Origin: Deltaproteobacteria bacterium
GTDB taxonomy: Bacteria > Desulfobacterota > Desulfobaccia > Desulfobaccales > 0-14-0-80-60-11
Assembly: GCA_016874915.1 (NCBI GenBank)
Contig: VGSW01000006.1
Location: 1-47,185, forward strand
Direction: 5' to 3'
Length of the DNA: 47,185 bases
Each line of letters opens with the position of its first letter. The first letter of the stretch is position 1. The notes beneath the pieces were generated by a model that saw only the letters and a program-made list of their open reading frames with translations, made no database searches and was not told where the DNA came from. The position numbers and the translations under genes were made by a program. Positions 9,460 through 16,339 of this stretch are shown in pieces.

Positions 9460-9562
9460 AGCGGCTTAGCGGTATAGCAGATGGCGGTTCAGCGGTTTAG
9501 CGGTTTGGCAGTCAGTATTCAACTTTCAAACGGCCAACCCGCTAACCCGCCAACCCGCTAAT
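9460..9562. repeat. Period-8 GCGGTTTA array, inverted pair
   Basis: Left arm of GCGGTTTA/GCGGTTCA units (9461-9508), then about 22 unique bases, then a right arm of complementary units CCAACCCG, CTAACCCG, CCAACCCG, CTAAT (9534-9562). Could fold into a long imperfect stem. It fills the spacer between the citrate synthase-like gene and aspS. Confidence 0.75.
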
Positions 9563-9564
9563 CC

Positions 9565-11349
9565 CTATTTCTCCAGCCTCAGTCCCAACTCCAACAACTG
9601 CTCCGGCTCCACCCGGGAAGGCGCCTTGGTGACGGGGCAGGCGGCCTTCTGGGTCTTGGGGAAGGCGATGACCTCCCGGATGGACTTGGCCCCGCAGAGA
9701 ATGGCCACCAACCGGTCGAAGCCGAAGGCCACGCCCCCATGAGGGGGAGCGCCGTATTCCAGGGCCTCCAGGAGGAAGCCGAATTTCTCCTCCGCCTCCT
9801 GAGGCGGAATGCTCAATACCTGGAAGACCTTTTCCTGGAGGTCCCGGCGGTAGTTGCGGATGCTGCCGCCGCCGATCTCCTGGCCGTTGAGCACCAAGTC
9901 GTAGGCCCGGGCCCTAACCTTGCCGGGATCGCGGTCCAGCAGGGGAATGTCCTCTTCCTTGGGCGACGTAAAGGGGTGGTGCATGGCCACGAACCGGCCC
10001 TCTTCCAGGTCATACTCCAGCAGGGGGAAGTCCGTGACCCACACCAGGCTGTAAGTGTCGGGGGGAATGAGTCCTTCCCGCTGGCCCAGGTGGCCCCGGA
10101 TTTGCCCCAGAGCGGTGTTGGCCACAAAAGACTCGTCGGCCACGAAGAGCAGCAGGTCCCCTTCTTTGGCGTCCAGGCGCTCATTCAGGGCGGTTTTGAC
10201 CTTATCGGGAAAAAACTTGGCCAGGGGCGACTGCCAGGACCCTCCAGCCTGAATTTTTACCCAGGCCATGCCCCGGGCCCCGTACACTCCGGCCAGGTCG
10301 ATGAGATCGTCCAACTCCTTGCGAGAGAGCTTGGCCAATCCGGGTCCGCACAGGCATTTGACGATGCCCCCCTGGTCCACCACTTCCTTAAACTGGCGGA
10401 ACTCCGAGGCCCGGGCCAGGTCGGTAATTTCCTTCAGCTCCAGCCCGAACCGGGGGTCGGGGCGGTCCAACCCGAAGCGGTCCAGGCATTCCTCATGGGT
10501 TAACCGGGGGAAGGGCCAGGTAAGCTCCACTCCCAGCATTTCTTTAAACAGGGCGCATATCAGCCCTTCCACCAGCTGGTACACGTCCTCTTCGGTGATG
10601 AAGGCCATTTCCAGGTCGATCTGGGTGAACTCGGGCTGGCGGTCGGCCCGCAAGTCCTCGTCCCGGAAGCAGCGGCACAGTTGATAATAGCGGTCCAGCC
10701 CGGCCATCATCAGAAGCTGCTTGAAGAGCTGAGGCGACTGGGGCAGCGCGAAAAAATGACCCTGCTGCACCCGGCTGGGCACCAGATAGTCCCGGGCCCC
10801 TTCCGGGGTGCTCTTGGTGAGGATGGGGGTCTCCACCTCGATGAAGCCCTGGCCGTTCAGGAACTGCCTGGTCACCTGGGCCGCCCGGTGGCGGAACAGG
10901 ATGTTCTTCATGACCATAGGGCGCCGGAGGTCCAGGTAGCGGTATTTGAGGCGCAGGGCCTCGGAGATGTCCACCCGGAAGTCTTCCAGTTCAAAGGGCG
11001 GCGTTTTGGCCAGGTTGAGGAGACGGAGCTCTTCCACCAGGACTTCGATCTCGCCGGTGTCCAACTGGGGGTTGACCATGTCCGGGGGCCTCAAGTTCAC
11101 CACCCCCCGGACCGCCAGGACGAATTCGTCCCGGAGCACCCCGGCCTTGTTGTGAACGTCCGGGTTGACCTCAGGATTGAAAACCACCTGGGTGAGGCCG
11201 CCCCGGTCCCGGAGGTCCACGAAAATGAGACCCCCGTGGTCCCGGCGGCGCTGCACCCAGCCCATGAGGACTACCTCCGCGCCCGCGTCCGCGGCCCGGA
11301 GGTCGCCGCAAGAGTGGGTGCGGGCCAGCCCTGCTACTGAGTCAAGCAC
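9565..11349 (-). CDS. aspS: Aspartyl-tRNA synthetase (bacterial type)
   Basis: Charges tRNA-Asp (and possibly tRNA-Asn if non-discriminating). 594 residues, normal for the bacterial enzyme with a GAD insertion. N-terminal OB-fold anticodon-binding domain with VLMGWVQRRRDHGGLIFVDLRDR (about 28-50), class II motif 2 FRDEDLRADRQPEF (about 228-241), the bacterial insertion domain (about 290-420), and motif 3 PHGGVAFGFDRLV (about 535-547). The start is a GTG at 11349 with AGGAAGGA some eight bases ahead. It lies downstream of hisS on the same strand, separated by a 175-bp repeat-bearing spacer; hisS-aspS pairs are common, and co-transcription is likely. Confidence 0.95.
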   Translation of the reverse strand: MLDSVAGLARTHSCGDLRAADAGAEVVLMGWVQRRRDHGGLIFVDLRDRGGLTQVVFNPEVNPDVHNKAGVLRDEFVLAVRGVVNLRPPDMVNPQLDTGEIEVLVEELRLLNLAKTPPFELEDFRVDISEALRLKYRYLDLRRPMVMKNILFRHRAAQVTRQFLNGQGFIEVETPILTKSTPEGARDYLVPSRVQQGHFFALPQSPQLFKQLLMMAGLDRYYQLCRCFRDEDLRADRQPEFTQIDLEMAFITEEDVYQLVEGLICALFKEMLGVELTWPFPRLTHEECLDRFGLDRPDPRFGLELKEITDLARASEFRQFKEVVDQGGIVKCLCGPGLAKLSRKELDDLIDLAGVYGARGMAWVKIQAGGSWQSPLAKFFPDKVKTALNERLDAKEGDLLLFVADESFVANTALGQIRGHLGQREGLIPPDTYSLVWVTDFPLLEYDLEEGRFVAMHHPFTSPKEEDIPLLDRDPGKVRARAYDLVLNGQEIGGGSIRNYRRDLQEKVFQVLSIPPQEAEEKFGFLLEALEYGAPPHGGVAFGFDRLVAILCGAKSIREVIAFPKTQKAACPVTKAPSRVEPEQLLELGLRLEK

Positions 11350-11365
11350 GTTAGAGTCCTTCCTG

Positions 11366-11455
11366 TTTGGGAGAGGGGGCCAGGGGCCGGTGGCACAGGC
11401 TTTCCAGCCTGTGGGAACCCTGCCCCCTCTCCCAAGCCCTCTCCCCCAACCCCAT
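11366..11455. repeat. Composite hairpin: G-rich arms around a REP-like core
   Basis: Outer arms TTTGGGAGAGGGGGC (11366-11380) and GCCCCCTCTCCCAA (11422-11435) enclose a REP-like palindrome GGCACAGGCT-TTCC-AGCCTGTGGG (11392-11415). The same composite, with the 21-base left arm identical, occurs at 21922-22012. It is followed by a shared tail CCCTCTCCCCCAACCCCATA. It occupies the hisS/aspS spacer. Confidence 0.8.
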
Positions 11456-11525
11456 AAGTTTCTTTAAGTCGAGATTCCGGAGGAATTTCGATTCCCCCCT
11501 TTTTAAAGGGGGGTCAGGGGGGATT

Positions 11526-12782
11526 TTATATTTTGCCGGTGATAAAGTTCGCCAAAATAACCGGAAGCTCCTTCAGGGCCACTTGTTCCTGCCCCCCGGT
11601 GGCCATGCGCCGTAAGACGGCCTGGTCCGTTTCCATCTCCCGGTCTCCTAAAATAATAACATAGGTCGCGCCCAGGCGGTCCGCCAGGGACATCTGGGCT
11701 TTCAGGGACCGGCCCTCGAAATCCATCTCCGCGGCCAGGCCCTTGGCCCGCAAATCCTGGAGAAGGGTTAAGGCCCGGTCCCGGGCCGCGTCGCCCAGGA
11801 CGGCCAGAAAGGTTTTGGCAAGACCGGGCGGCGCCGCTTCCGGGGGCAATATTTCCATGAGGCGGTCCTGGCCGATGGCGAAGCCGATGGCGGGCATCTC
11901 TGGCCCTCCCAGTTCCTGGGACAGTCCGTTGTAGCGGCCGCCGCCGGCCACCGCGTCCTGGGCCCCCAGGCCCGCCGCGGCCACCTCGAACGCGGTGCGG
12001 GTGTAATAATCCAGGCCCCGCACCAGGCGGGGGTTTTCTTCAAAGGGAACCCGAAAGCGGTTCAGCAATTCCAGCACCCGGCCATAATGCGCGGCGCAAG
12101 CCTCGCACTGGCAGTCCTTGAGCATGGGCGCGTCTTTAAGCAGCGCCTGGCAGTGGGCCGACTTGCAGTCCAGGACCCGCAAGGGGTTGGTCTCCCGGCG
12201 GTGGCGGCAATCGTCGCACCAGCCTTCCTTGGATTGCAAAAACAGCTTCAGCCGGGCCTTGAAGTCCTGTTGGCACTCGGGGCAGCCCAGGGAATTGACC
12301 GAAAGCCGCATTTGGGTGAGGCCCACCCGGCCCAGAATTTCCATGAGCATCAGGATGACTTCCGCGTCCAGCTCCGGGGCGTCGGCGCCCAGGGCCTCGC
12401 AGTTGATCTGGTGGAACTGGCGGTAGCGGCCCTTCTGGGGACGCTCATAGCGGAACATGGGGCCGATGGTGTAAAGCTTTTTCATCCCGGGGGCCCGGTC
12501 CAGGCGGTTTTCCAGGGCCGCCCGCACCACCTGGGCCGTGGCCTCGGGGCGCAGGGTCAGGGAATCCCCCCGCCGATCCGGGAAGGTGTACATCTCCTTG
12601 GCCACGATGTCCGTATCCGGGCCGATGGAGCGGGCAAAGAGCTCGGTGCGCTCGATGAGCGGCAGACGGAGCTCCTGATAGCCATAGAGGTCGAAGACCT
12701 CCCGGGCCACCTGCTCCACCCACTGCCACCGGCCGGTTTCCGGCGGCAGGATATCCCGCATGCCCCGGATTGCTTTGATCAT
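11526..12782 (-). CDS. hisS: Histidyl-tRNA synthetase
   Basis: Charges tRNA-His; cytosolic class II synthetase, 418 residues, the usual length. Opens MIKAIRGMRDILPPETGRW, with TLRPEATAQVVRA (about 76-88), motif 2 FRYERPQKGRYRQFHQIN (about 112-129), the histidine-A motif GLDYYTRTAFEV (about 253-264) and a C-terminal anticodon-binding domain. Residues about 165-225 carry several CxxC pairs (CPEC, CDDC, CEAC), a cysteine-rich insertion also seen in HisS of other anaerobes. The ATG at 12782 is the family start. Confidence 0.95.
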   Translation of the reverse strand: MIKAIRGMRDILPPETGRWQWVEQVAREVFDLYGYQELRLPLIERTELFARSIGPDTDIVAKEMYTFPDRRGDSLTLRPEATAQVVRAALENRLDRAPGMKKLYTIGPMFRYERPQKGRYRQFHQINCEALGADAPELDAEVILMLMEILGRVGLTQMRLSVNSLGCPECQQDFKARLKLFLQSKEGWCDDCRHRRETNPLRVLDCKSAHCQALLKDAPMLKDCQCEACAAHYGRVLELLNRFRVPFEENPRLVRGLDYYTRTAFEVAAAGLGAQDAVAGGGRYNGLSQELGGPEMPAIGFAIGQDRLMEILPPEAAPPGLAKTFLAVLGDAARDRALTLLQDLRAKGLAAEMDFEGRSLKAQMSLADRLGATYVIILGDREMETDQAVLRRMATGGQEQVALKELPVILANFITGKI

Positions 12783-12901
12783 AATTCCGCCAAATCCATT
12801 TTAAAAAAACTAACATAACTAATTATTAAGGAAATTGTCAATATGGGACCGAGCAAAAGGCTTTGGGGAGGGGAAAATCTGGGATGGAGCGGCGAGCAAT
12901 A

Positions 12902-13336
12902 TTAAGCGAAGGGATTTTTTACGTCCAGAAAGTCGAATTTTCGGAAATCCGCCTCGGTGGTGTAAATTCGCCGGACGCCGTACTGGCGCAGCAGAGCCGC
13001 CAGGTGGGCGTCGGGGACCAGATTTCCCCGCACCGGAAAGCTCCCGGTCACCTCCCGATAGACCTCCAGGAATCCTTCCGCCTCGGCCAGCACCCGCACC
13101 CGGGGCAGGCTTAGGAGGGACGCCACGTTCCCCAGGGCCTCATCCGGAGAGAGCGGATGGCGAAAGATGCGGGAATGCGTGGCAATTCTCAGATAGGAGA
13201 AAAGGGTGGGCCAGGCCAGGCAAAACAGGTCGGGGTCGCCCGCCCGGCTTTCCAAGAATTGCAGGGCCGCTTCATGCCTGGGGCTGGACTGATCCGAAGC
13301 ATAGAGCAGCAGATTGACGTCCACGCTGTAGCTCAT
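12902..13336 (-). CDS. vapC: PIN-domain ribonuclease toxin (VapC family)
   Basis: 144-residue PIN-domain protein, the toxin of a type II toxin-antitoxin pair; VapC toxins cut tRNA or rRNA. Acidic metal-binding residues are in place: D6 in SVDVNLLLYASD, the acidic stretch AEAEGFLEVY (about 80), D near 109 in LVPDAHLAALL, and the final TTEADFRKF (D130). An upstream ATG in frame exists but lies inside the antitoxin; the start at 13336 overlaps the antitoxin stop by four bases (ATGA), the usual coupling of these pairs. The target RNA cannot be predicted. Confidence 0.85.
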   Translation of the reverse strand: MSYSVDVNLLLYASDQSSPRHEAALQFLESRAGDPDLFCLAWPTLFSYLRIATHSRIFRHPLSPDEALGNVASLLSLPRVRVLAEAEGFLEVYREVTGSFPVRGNLVPDAHLAALLRQYGVRRIYTTEADFRKFDFLDVKNPFA

Positions 13337-13572
13337 GGTTCGTCCTGGTCCAGCGCGGCGTACAGGGCTTCCTTGTCGGCCAGGTCCACCATGGCCCCCA
13401 TGGGGCGGGAGGTCCATTGCAACTTGGGGGCCTGGGGAGAAACGCGCTCATGGGCCAGGGCTTCCGCCAGCAGCCGGGAAACGATCTTCCCCAGGGACCG
13501 GCCCTCTTTCTTTTGCAAGACCTTTAGTTCCCGCAGCACCGGATCATCTATATCCACAGTGGTTCTAGTCAT
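13333..13572 (-). CDS. vapB: Ribbon-helix-helix antitoxin (VapB-like)
   Basis: 79 residues. Residues 1-40 (TTVDIDDPVLRELKVLQKKEGRSLGKIVSRLLAEAL) have the ribbon-helix-helix pattern: a beta strand TTVDID followed by two helices. The remaining tail, rich in Pro/Asp, would wrap the toxin. It is the first gene of the pair, and such antitoxins repress their own promoter; a short palindrome lies just upstream. Four-base overlap with vapC. Confidence 0.85.
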   Translation of the reverse strand: MTRTTVDIDDPVLRELKVLQKKEGRSLGKIVSRLLAEALAHERVSPQAPKLQWTSRPMGAMVDLADKEALYAALDQDEP

Positions 13573-13596
13573 GATGTTTTGATGATAGTAATTTAT

Positions 13597-13607
13597 ACAT
13601 CAGATGT
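13597..13607 (-). promoter_or_regulatory. Candidate autoregulatory operator of vapBC
   Basis: Perfect palindrome ACATC-A-GATGT centred 30 bases upstream of the antitoxin start. Ribbon-helix-helix antitoxins usually bind such short palindromes over their own promoter. Assignment rests on position and symmetry only. Confidence 0.4.
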
Positions 13608-13636
13608 CAATACTCTCTACGAAAGTCTCCTCAGAT

Positions 13637-13717
13637 GTCATTCTGAGGGAGCGAAGCGACCGAAGAATCTAATAATAACAGGCAAATACGAGATCCTTCG
13701 CTTCGCTCAGGATGACA
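13637..13717. repeat. GCGAAGCGA-type palindromic repeat
   Basis: Left arm TGTCATTCTGAGGGAGCGAA with GCGACCGAAGAATCT (13637-13670) faces GAGATCCTTCGCTTCGC with TCAGGATGACA (13690-13717). This palindromic element is known to me from many unrelated bacterial genomes. It lies in the 448-bp gap between the antitoxin and the DUF4282 gene; the rest of that gap holds a C/G hairpin, a period-10 array and no convincing gene. Confidence 0.75.
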
Positions 13718-13793
13718 AAAAGGGGTTTCCGTAGAGGTCTTAATATTCCATTATTACTCGGAGCGGAAAAGAAGTTCCATTCACCCCCACCCC

Positions 13794-13822
13794 AACCCTC
13801 CCCCCTCAAGGGGGAGGGGGTT
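13794..13822. terminator. C/G-rich hairpin
   Basis: AACCCTCCCCCC, loop TCAA, GGGGGAGGGGGTT. Strong stem without a clear T-run; related in composition to the hairpins at 4332, 29025 and 47016. Function as terminator is possible in either direction. Confidence 0.4.
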
Positions 13823-13880
13823 AAAGGAAGGAATTGCTTTAATGCTCTGAGTAATATTTTATGTTCATCCGCGCTTGATT

Positions 13881-13914
13881 TAACCGCCGATTAACGCCGA
13901 TAAACGCAAATCAC
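13881..13914. repeat. Period-10 array (CGCCGATTAA units)
   Basis: CGCCGATTAA, CGCCGATAAA, CGCAAATCAC: three direct units of a 10-nt repeat whose consensus, CGCRGATKAA, recurs at 15566, 29107, 30083, 32838 and 36361. Confidence 0.7.
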
Positions 13915-14020
13915 TTAAGAAGAATGTAAAGAACCTGTTGGCCTTCCGGGGCCGGCATGATAATAATTTATAATTATGGTGGGCTGGACCTGCCTGACAT
14001 TCTCCCAGGGGTGAGGAACT

Positions 14021-14302
14021 ATGAAAGACTTACTGGCGTTCCGGACCATGGTTACCCCCGTTATCATCCAGATTCTCTTTTGGCTGGGGGTATTGTTCTG
14101 CATCGGCCTGGGCCTGGCCTTCATCGGGGCCGGCGCGGGAATGGAAGATTCCCGCACTTTATGGACCGGAGTGGCGGTCCTGGTTCTGGGCCCCCTGGGG
14201 GTGAGGATTTACTGTGAAATCCTCATCATCTTCTTCCGCATCAATGAAACTTTAACCGAGATCAAGCATCTTATGGAGGAGCGCCGCCAGGGGACTTCCT
14301 GA
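14021..14302 (+). CDS. Small membrane protein, DUF4282-like
   Basis: 93 residues. It opens MKDLLAFRTMVTPVIIQILFW, the F-x-x-x-V/I-T-P-x-I-I-x-I-L/F-Y/F pattern of DUF4282. Two membrane helices (about 12-38 and 47-72) are followed by a short charged, probably cytoplasmic tail NETLTEIKHLMEERRQG. The family has no established function. GTGAGG lies seven bases before the ATG. apgM follows after 28 bases and is probably co-transcribed. Family assignment is from memory of the motif. Confidence 0.6.
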   Translation: MKDLLAFRTMVTPVIIQILFWLGVLFCIGLGLAFIGAGAGMEDSRTLWTGVAVLVLGPLGVRIYCEILIIFFRINETLTEIKHLMEERRQGTS

Positions 14303-14330
14303 GGGCGGTCAATCCTAAATCGGTATCATT

Positions 14331-15530
14331 ATGAAATACGTCATCCTAGTCGGCGACGGCATGGGGGATTACCCCATCGCGGAATTGGCTCTGCGCACGC
14401 CTTTGGAGGCGGCGAAAACCCCCAATATGGACCTTCTGGCCCGGCGGGGCGAACTAGGTCTGGCCCGGACCATCCCTAAAGGCATGGACCCGGGAAGCGA
14501 CATTGCCAATCTGGCCATCATGGGCTACGACCCGGCCCGCTACCACACCGGGCGGGCGCCCCTGGAGGCCGCGGCCCTGGGGGTTACGCTAAAGCCCGAG
14601 GAAGTGGCCTTCCGCTGCAACCTGGTGACCCTGCGCCAGCAGGAGCAGGGTCTGTTCATGGAGGACTACTCCGCGGGGCACATCTCCAGCGAGGAGGCCA
14701 AAGAGCTCATCCAGGCCCTTCAGGCCGCGTTGGGCCGGGACGGGCGGCGCTTTTACCCCGGAGTCAGCTACCGCCACCTGCTGGTGTGGAATCAAGGCCA
14801 AGCCGACTGGCGCACCTACCCGCCCCATGACCACAGCGGCCATGACGTGGGCCGCCTCATGGAGTGGGATGGCCCCGAGGCCCCCCTGTGGGAGCTGATG
14901 CGGGAGTCCTGGGCCATTTTGAAGGACCAGGAAGTGAACCGCCGCCGGGTGGCCGCGGGGAAAAAGCCGGCCACCTCCATCTGGCTGTGGGGCCAGGGAA
15001 AGCCGCCCCAGGTTCCCACTCTGAAGGAACGCTTCGGGCTTTCCGGCGCAGTGATCTCCGCGGTGGACCTCATCCGGGGCATCGGCCTCTACGCCGGGCT
15101 GAAACCCATCCTGGTCCCCGGGGCCACGGGCTTTCTGGACACCAATTACGCCGGGAAGGTGGAGGCGGCTCTGAAGGCCCTGAAAGAAGGCGCTGACCTG
15201 GTCTTCATTCACGTGGAAGCCCCGGACGAAGCGGGGCACAGCGGCGAGCTGCAGCTCAAGCTCCAGGCCATCGAGGACTTTGACGCCCAGGTGGTGGGGC
15301 CGCTCATGCAGGGCCTGAAAGAACTGGGCGACCACCGGGTATTGGTGCTGTGCGATCACCTCACGCCCCTGGCCAAACGCACCCACACCCCGGAGCCGGT
15401 GCCTTTTATCCTTTACGACTCCCGCCGCCCCGGTGATAAGATGCAGTTCTACACCGAGGCCGACGCCCGGGAGACCGGGCTGCTCCTGGAACAGGGGGCA
15501 GACCTGCTGCCCCGGTTATTGGAAGGTTAA
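14331..15530 (+). CDS. apgM: Cofactor-independent phosphoglycerate mutase, ApgM type
   Basis: Interconverts 3- and 2-phosphoglycerate in glycolysis/gluconeogenesis using metal ions, no 2,3-BPG. 399 residues, normal for the archaeal-type enzyme of the alkaline phosphatase superfamily. Metal/catalytic motifs: VGDGMGD (8-14), DPGSDIANLAIMGYDP with the nucleophilic Ser (about 60-75), HTGRAPLEAAALG, HVEAPDEAGHSG (about 295) and CDHLTPLAKRTHT (about 343-355). The ATG at 14331 gives the family start MKYVILVGDGMGD. Some members are annotated as phosphonopyruvate decarboxylase-related, but the motifs fit ApgM. Confidence 0.92.
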   Translation: MKYVILVGDGMGDYPIAELALRTPLEAAKTPNMDLLARRGELGLARTIPKGMDPGSDIANLAIMGYDPARYHTGRAPLEAAALGVTLKPEEVAFRCNLVTLRQQEQGLFMEDYSAGHISSEEAKELIQALQAALGRDGRRFYPGVSYRHLLVWNQGQADWRTYPPHDHSGHDVGRLMEWDGPEAPLWELMRESWAILKDQEVNRRRVAAGKKPATSIWLWGQGKPPQVPTLKERFGLSGAVISAVDLIRGIGLYAGLKPILVPGATGFLDTNYAGKVEAALKALKEGADLVFIHVEAPDEAGHSGELQLKLQAIEDFDAQVVGPLMQGLKELGDHRVLVLCDHLTPLAKRTHTPEPVPFILYDSRRPGDKMQFYTEADARETGLLLEQGADLLPRLLEG

Positions 15531-15537
15531 TCAGCTC

Positions 15538-15665
15538 ACGCAAGGGCGCAAAGGCACAAAGAAAATTAACCGCAGATTAACGCGGATGAACACGGATAAC
15601 TTTATAATCTGTGTTTATCGGCGTTAATCTGCGGTTAACTTTTCGCGTCTTGGCGCCTTTGTGGG
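15538..15665. repeat. Nested palindrome of period-10 units with outer GCAAAGGC-type arms
   Basis: Inner arms 15566-15597 and 15607-15638 are 32 nt each and nearly complementary (built from CGCAGATTAA, CGCGGATGAA, CACGGAT units against their complements), joined by a 9-base loop. Outer flanks are a second family: CGCAAGGGCGCAAAGGCACA (15540-15559) against TTTCGCGTCTTGGCGCCTTT (15641-15660). It lies between apgM and the SMR gene. Confidence 0.75.
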
Positions 15666-15685
15666 ATATTCAATCAGGAGATAAA

Positions 15686-16006
15686 ATGCACTACCTCTAT
15701 CTGGCTCTCGCTATCATCCTGGAAGTGAGCGGCACTACGTGCATGAAAATGTCCCAGGGTTTCACCCGGCTCATGCCCTCGGTATGGATCTTCGTATTTT
15801 ACGGGTTCAGCTTTACCTTTCTCACCTTGGTGCTCAAAAAGCTGGAGGTGAGCATCGTGTACGCCATCTGGTCCGGCCTGGGAACCGCGCTCATCGCCGC
15901 CATCGGCATCGGGTATTTCGGGGAATCGGTGAACGCCTTGAAACTCGTTTCTTTGGGGCTGGTCATCGCCGGGGTGGTGGGGCTGAACCTGAGCATGCGT
16001 CATTAA
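15686..16006 (+). CDS. SMR-family multidrug/cation transporter (EmrE-like)
   Basis: 106 residues, four predicted membrane helices, the standard size of the small multidrug resistance family. Helix 1 holds the essential proton/substrate glutamate E13 (LALAIILEVSGTT); helix 3 has VYAIWSGLGTALIA, matching the EmrE/QacE YAIWSG motif. Works as a dual-topology dimer exchanging protons for cationic compounds; which compounds cannot be read from sequence. The ATG at 15686 follows AGGAG (15676-15680) and replaces a longer in-frame start inside the repeat. Monocistronic, between two repeat regions. Confidence 0.88.
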   Translation: MHYLYLALAIILEVSGTTCMKMSQGFTRLMPSVWIFVFYGFSFTFLTLVLKKLEVSIVYAIWSGLGTALIAAIGIGYFGESVNALKLVSLGLVIAGVVGLNLSMRH

Positions 16007-16049
16007 TTGTCTTCACGCAAAGACGCAAAAGGCCAATAATTTAGGGCGG

Positions 16050-16291
16050 GCAACGCCCACCTGCCGGATTTACAGCCCTGGCCCTTGATGGATATGGACT
16101 TCGGGGTCATTTGCCCCCTCGTCCCACCAGTCCTGCCTCGTATCCGGTTTCTGTCCATCAGGTCACGGCTTGGCTCCACGCTTCCTTCAGACTCCGCCTC
16201 GGCGACGACGCCCTTGCCCTTCGCTAACCCTTCACCTCCATCTGGTGGGTAAAGGCCTTTCACCTCCAAGCTGCGTGCATGCCCGTCACAC
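16050..16291 (-). mobile_element. Truncated group II intron (5' part of domain I), probably class C
   Basis: Read on the minus strand, the segment starts with GTGTG (16291-16287), the group II 5' splice-site consensus, and continues with conserved domain I sequence: TTGGAGGTGAAAGGCC, GGGTTAGCGAAGGGCAAGG, GGAGTCTGAAGGAAGC, GTGACCTGATGGACAGAAAC and CGGATACGAGGC. It sits exactly after the hairpin and seven T of an intrinsic terminator, the known target of class C (IIC) introns. No reverse transcriptase frame, domain V or 3' end is present; homology fades near 16050. It is therefore a dead remnant. The rest of the 333-bp gap holds a short GGGCGGGC/GCCC palindrome and nothing else. Confidence 0.7.
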
Positions 16292-16318
16292 AAAAAAAGC
16301 GCGGCCAAAGGGCCGCGC
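16292..16318 (-). terminator. Intrinsic terminator of the lytic transglycosylase gene
   Basis: On the minus strand a perfect 8-bp stem GCGCGGCC / GGCCGCGC with a 4-base loop is followed by seven T (16298-16292). It lies 22 bases past the stop codon of the transglycosylase gene and directly abuts the intron remnant. Confidence 0.9.
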
Positions 16319-16339
16319 CTGAGGGAATCTGGGGCCGGA

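Noticed and set aside
13712-13894. 60-codon plus-strand frame behind the vapBC region
   Set aside because: It overlaps the GCGAAGCGA repeat and the C/G hairpin and has no coding signature.
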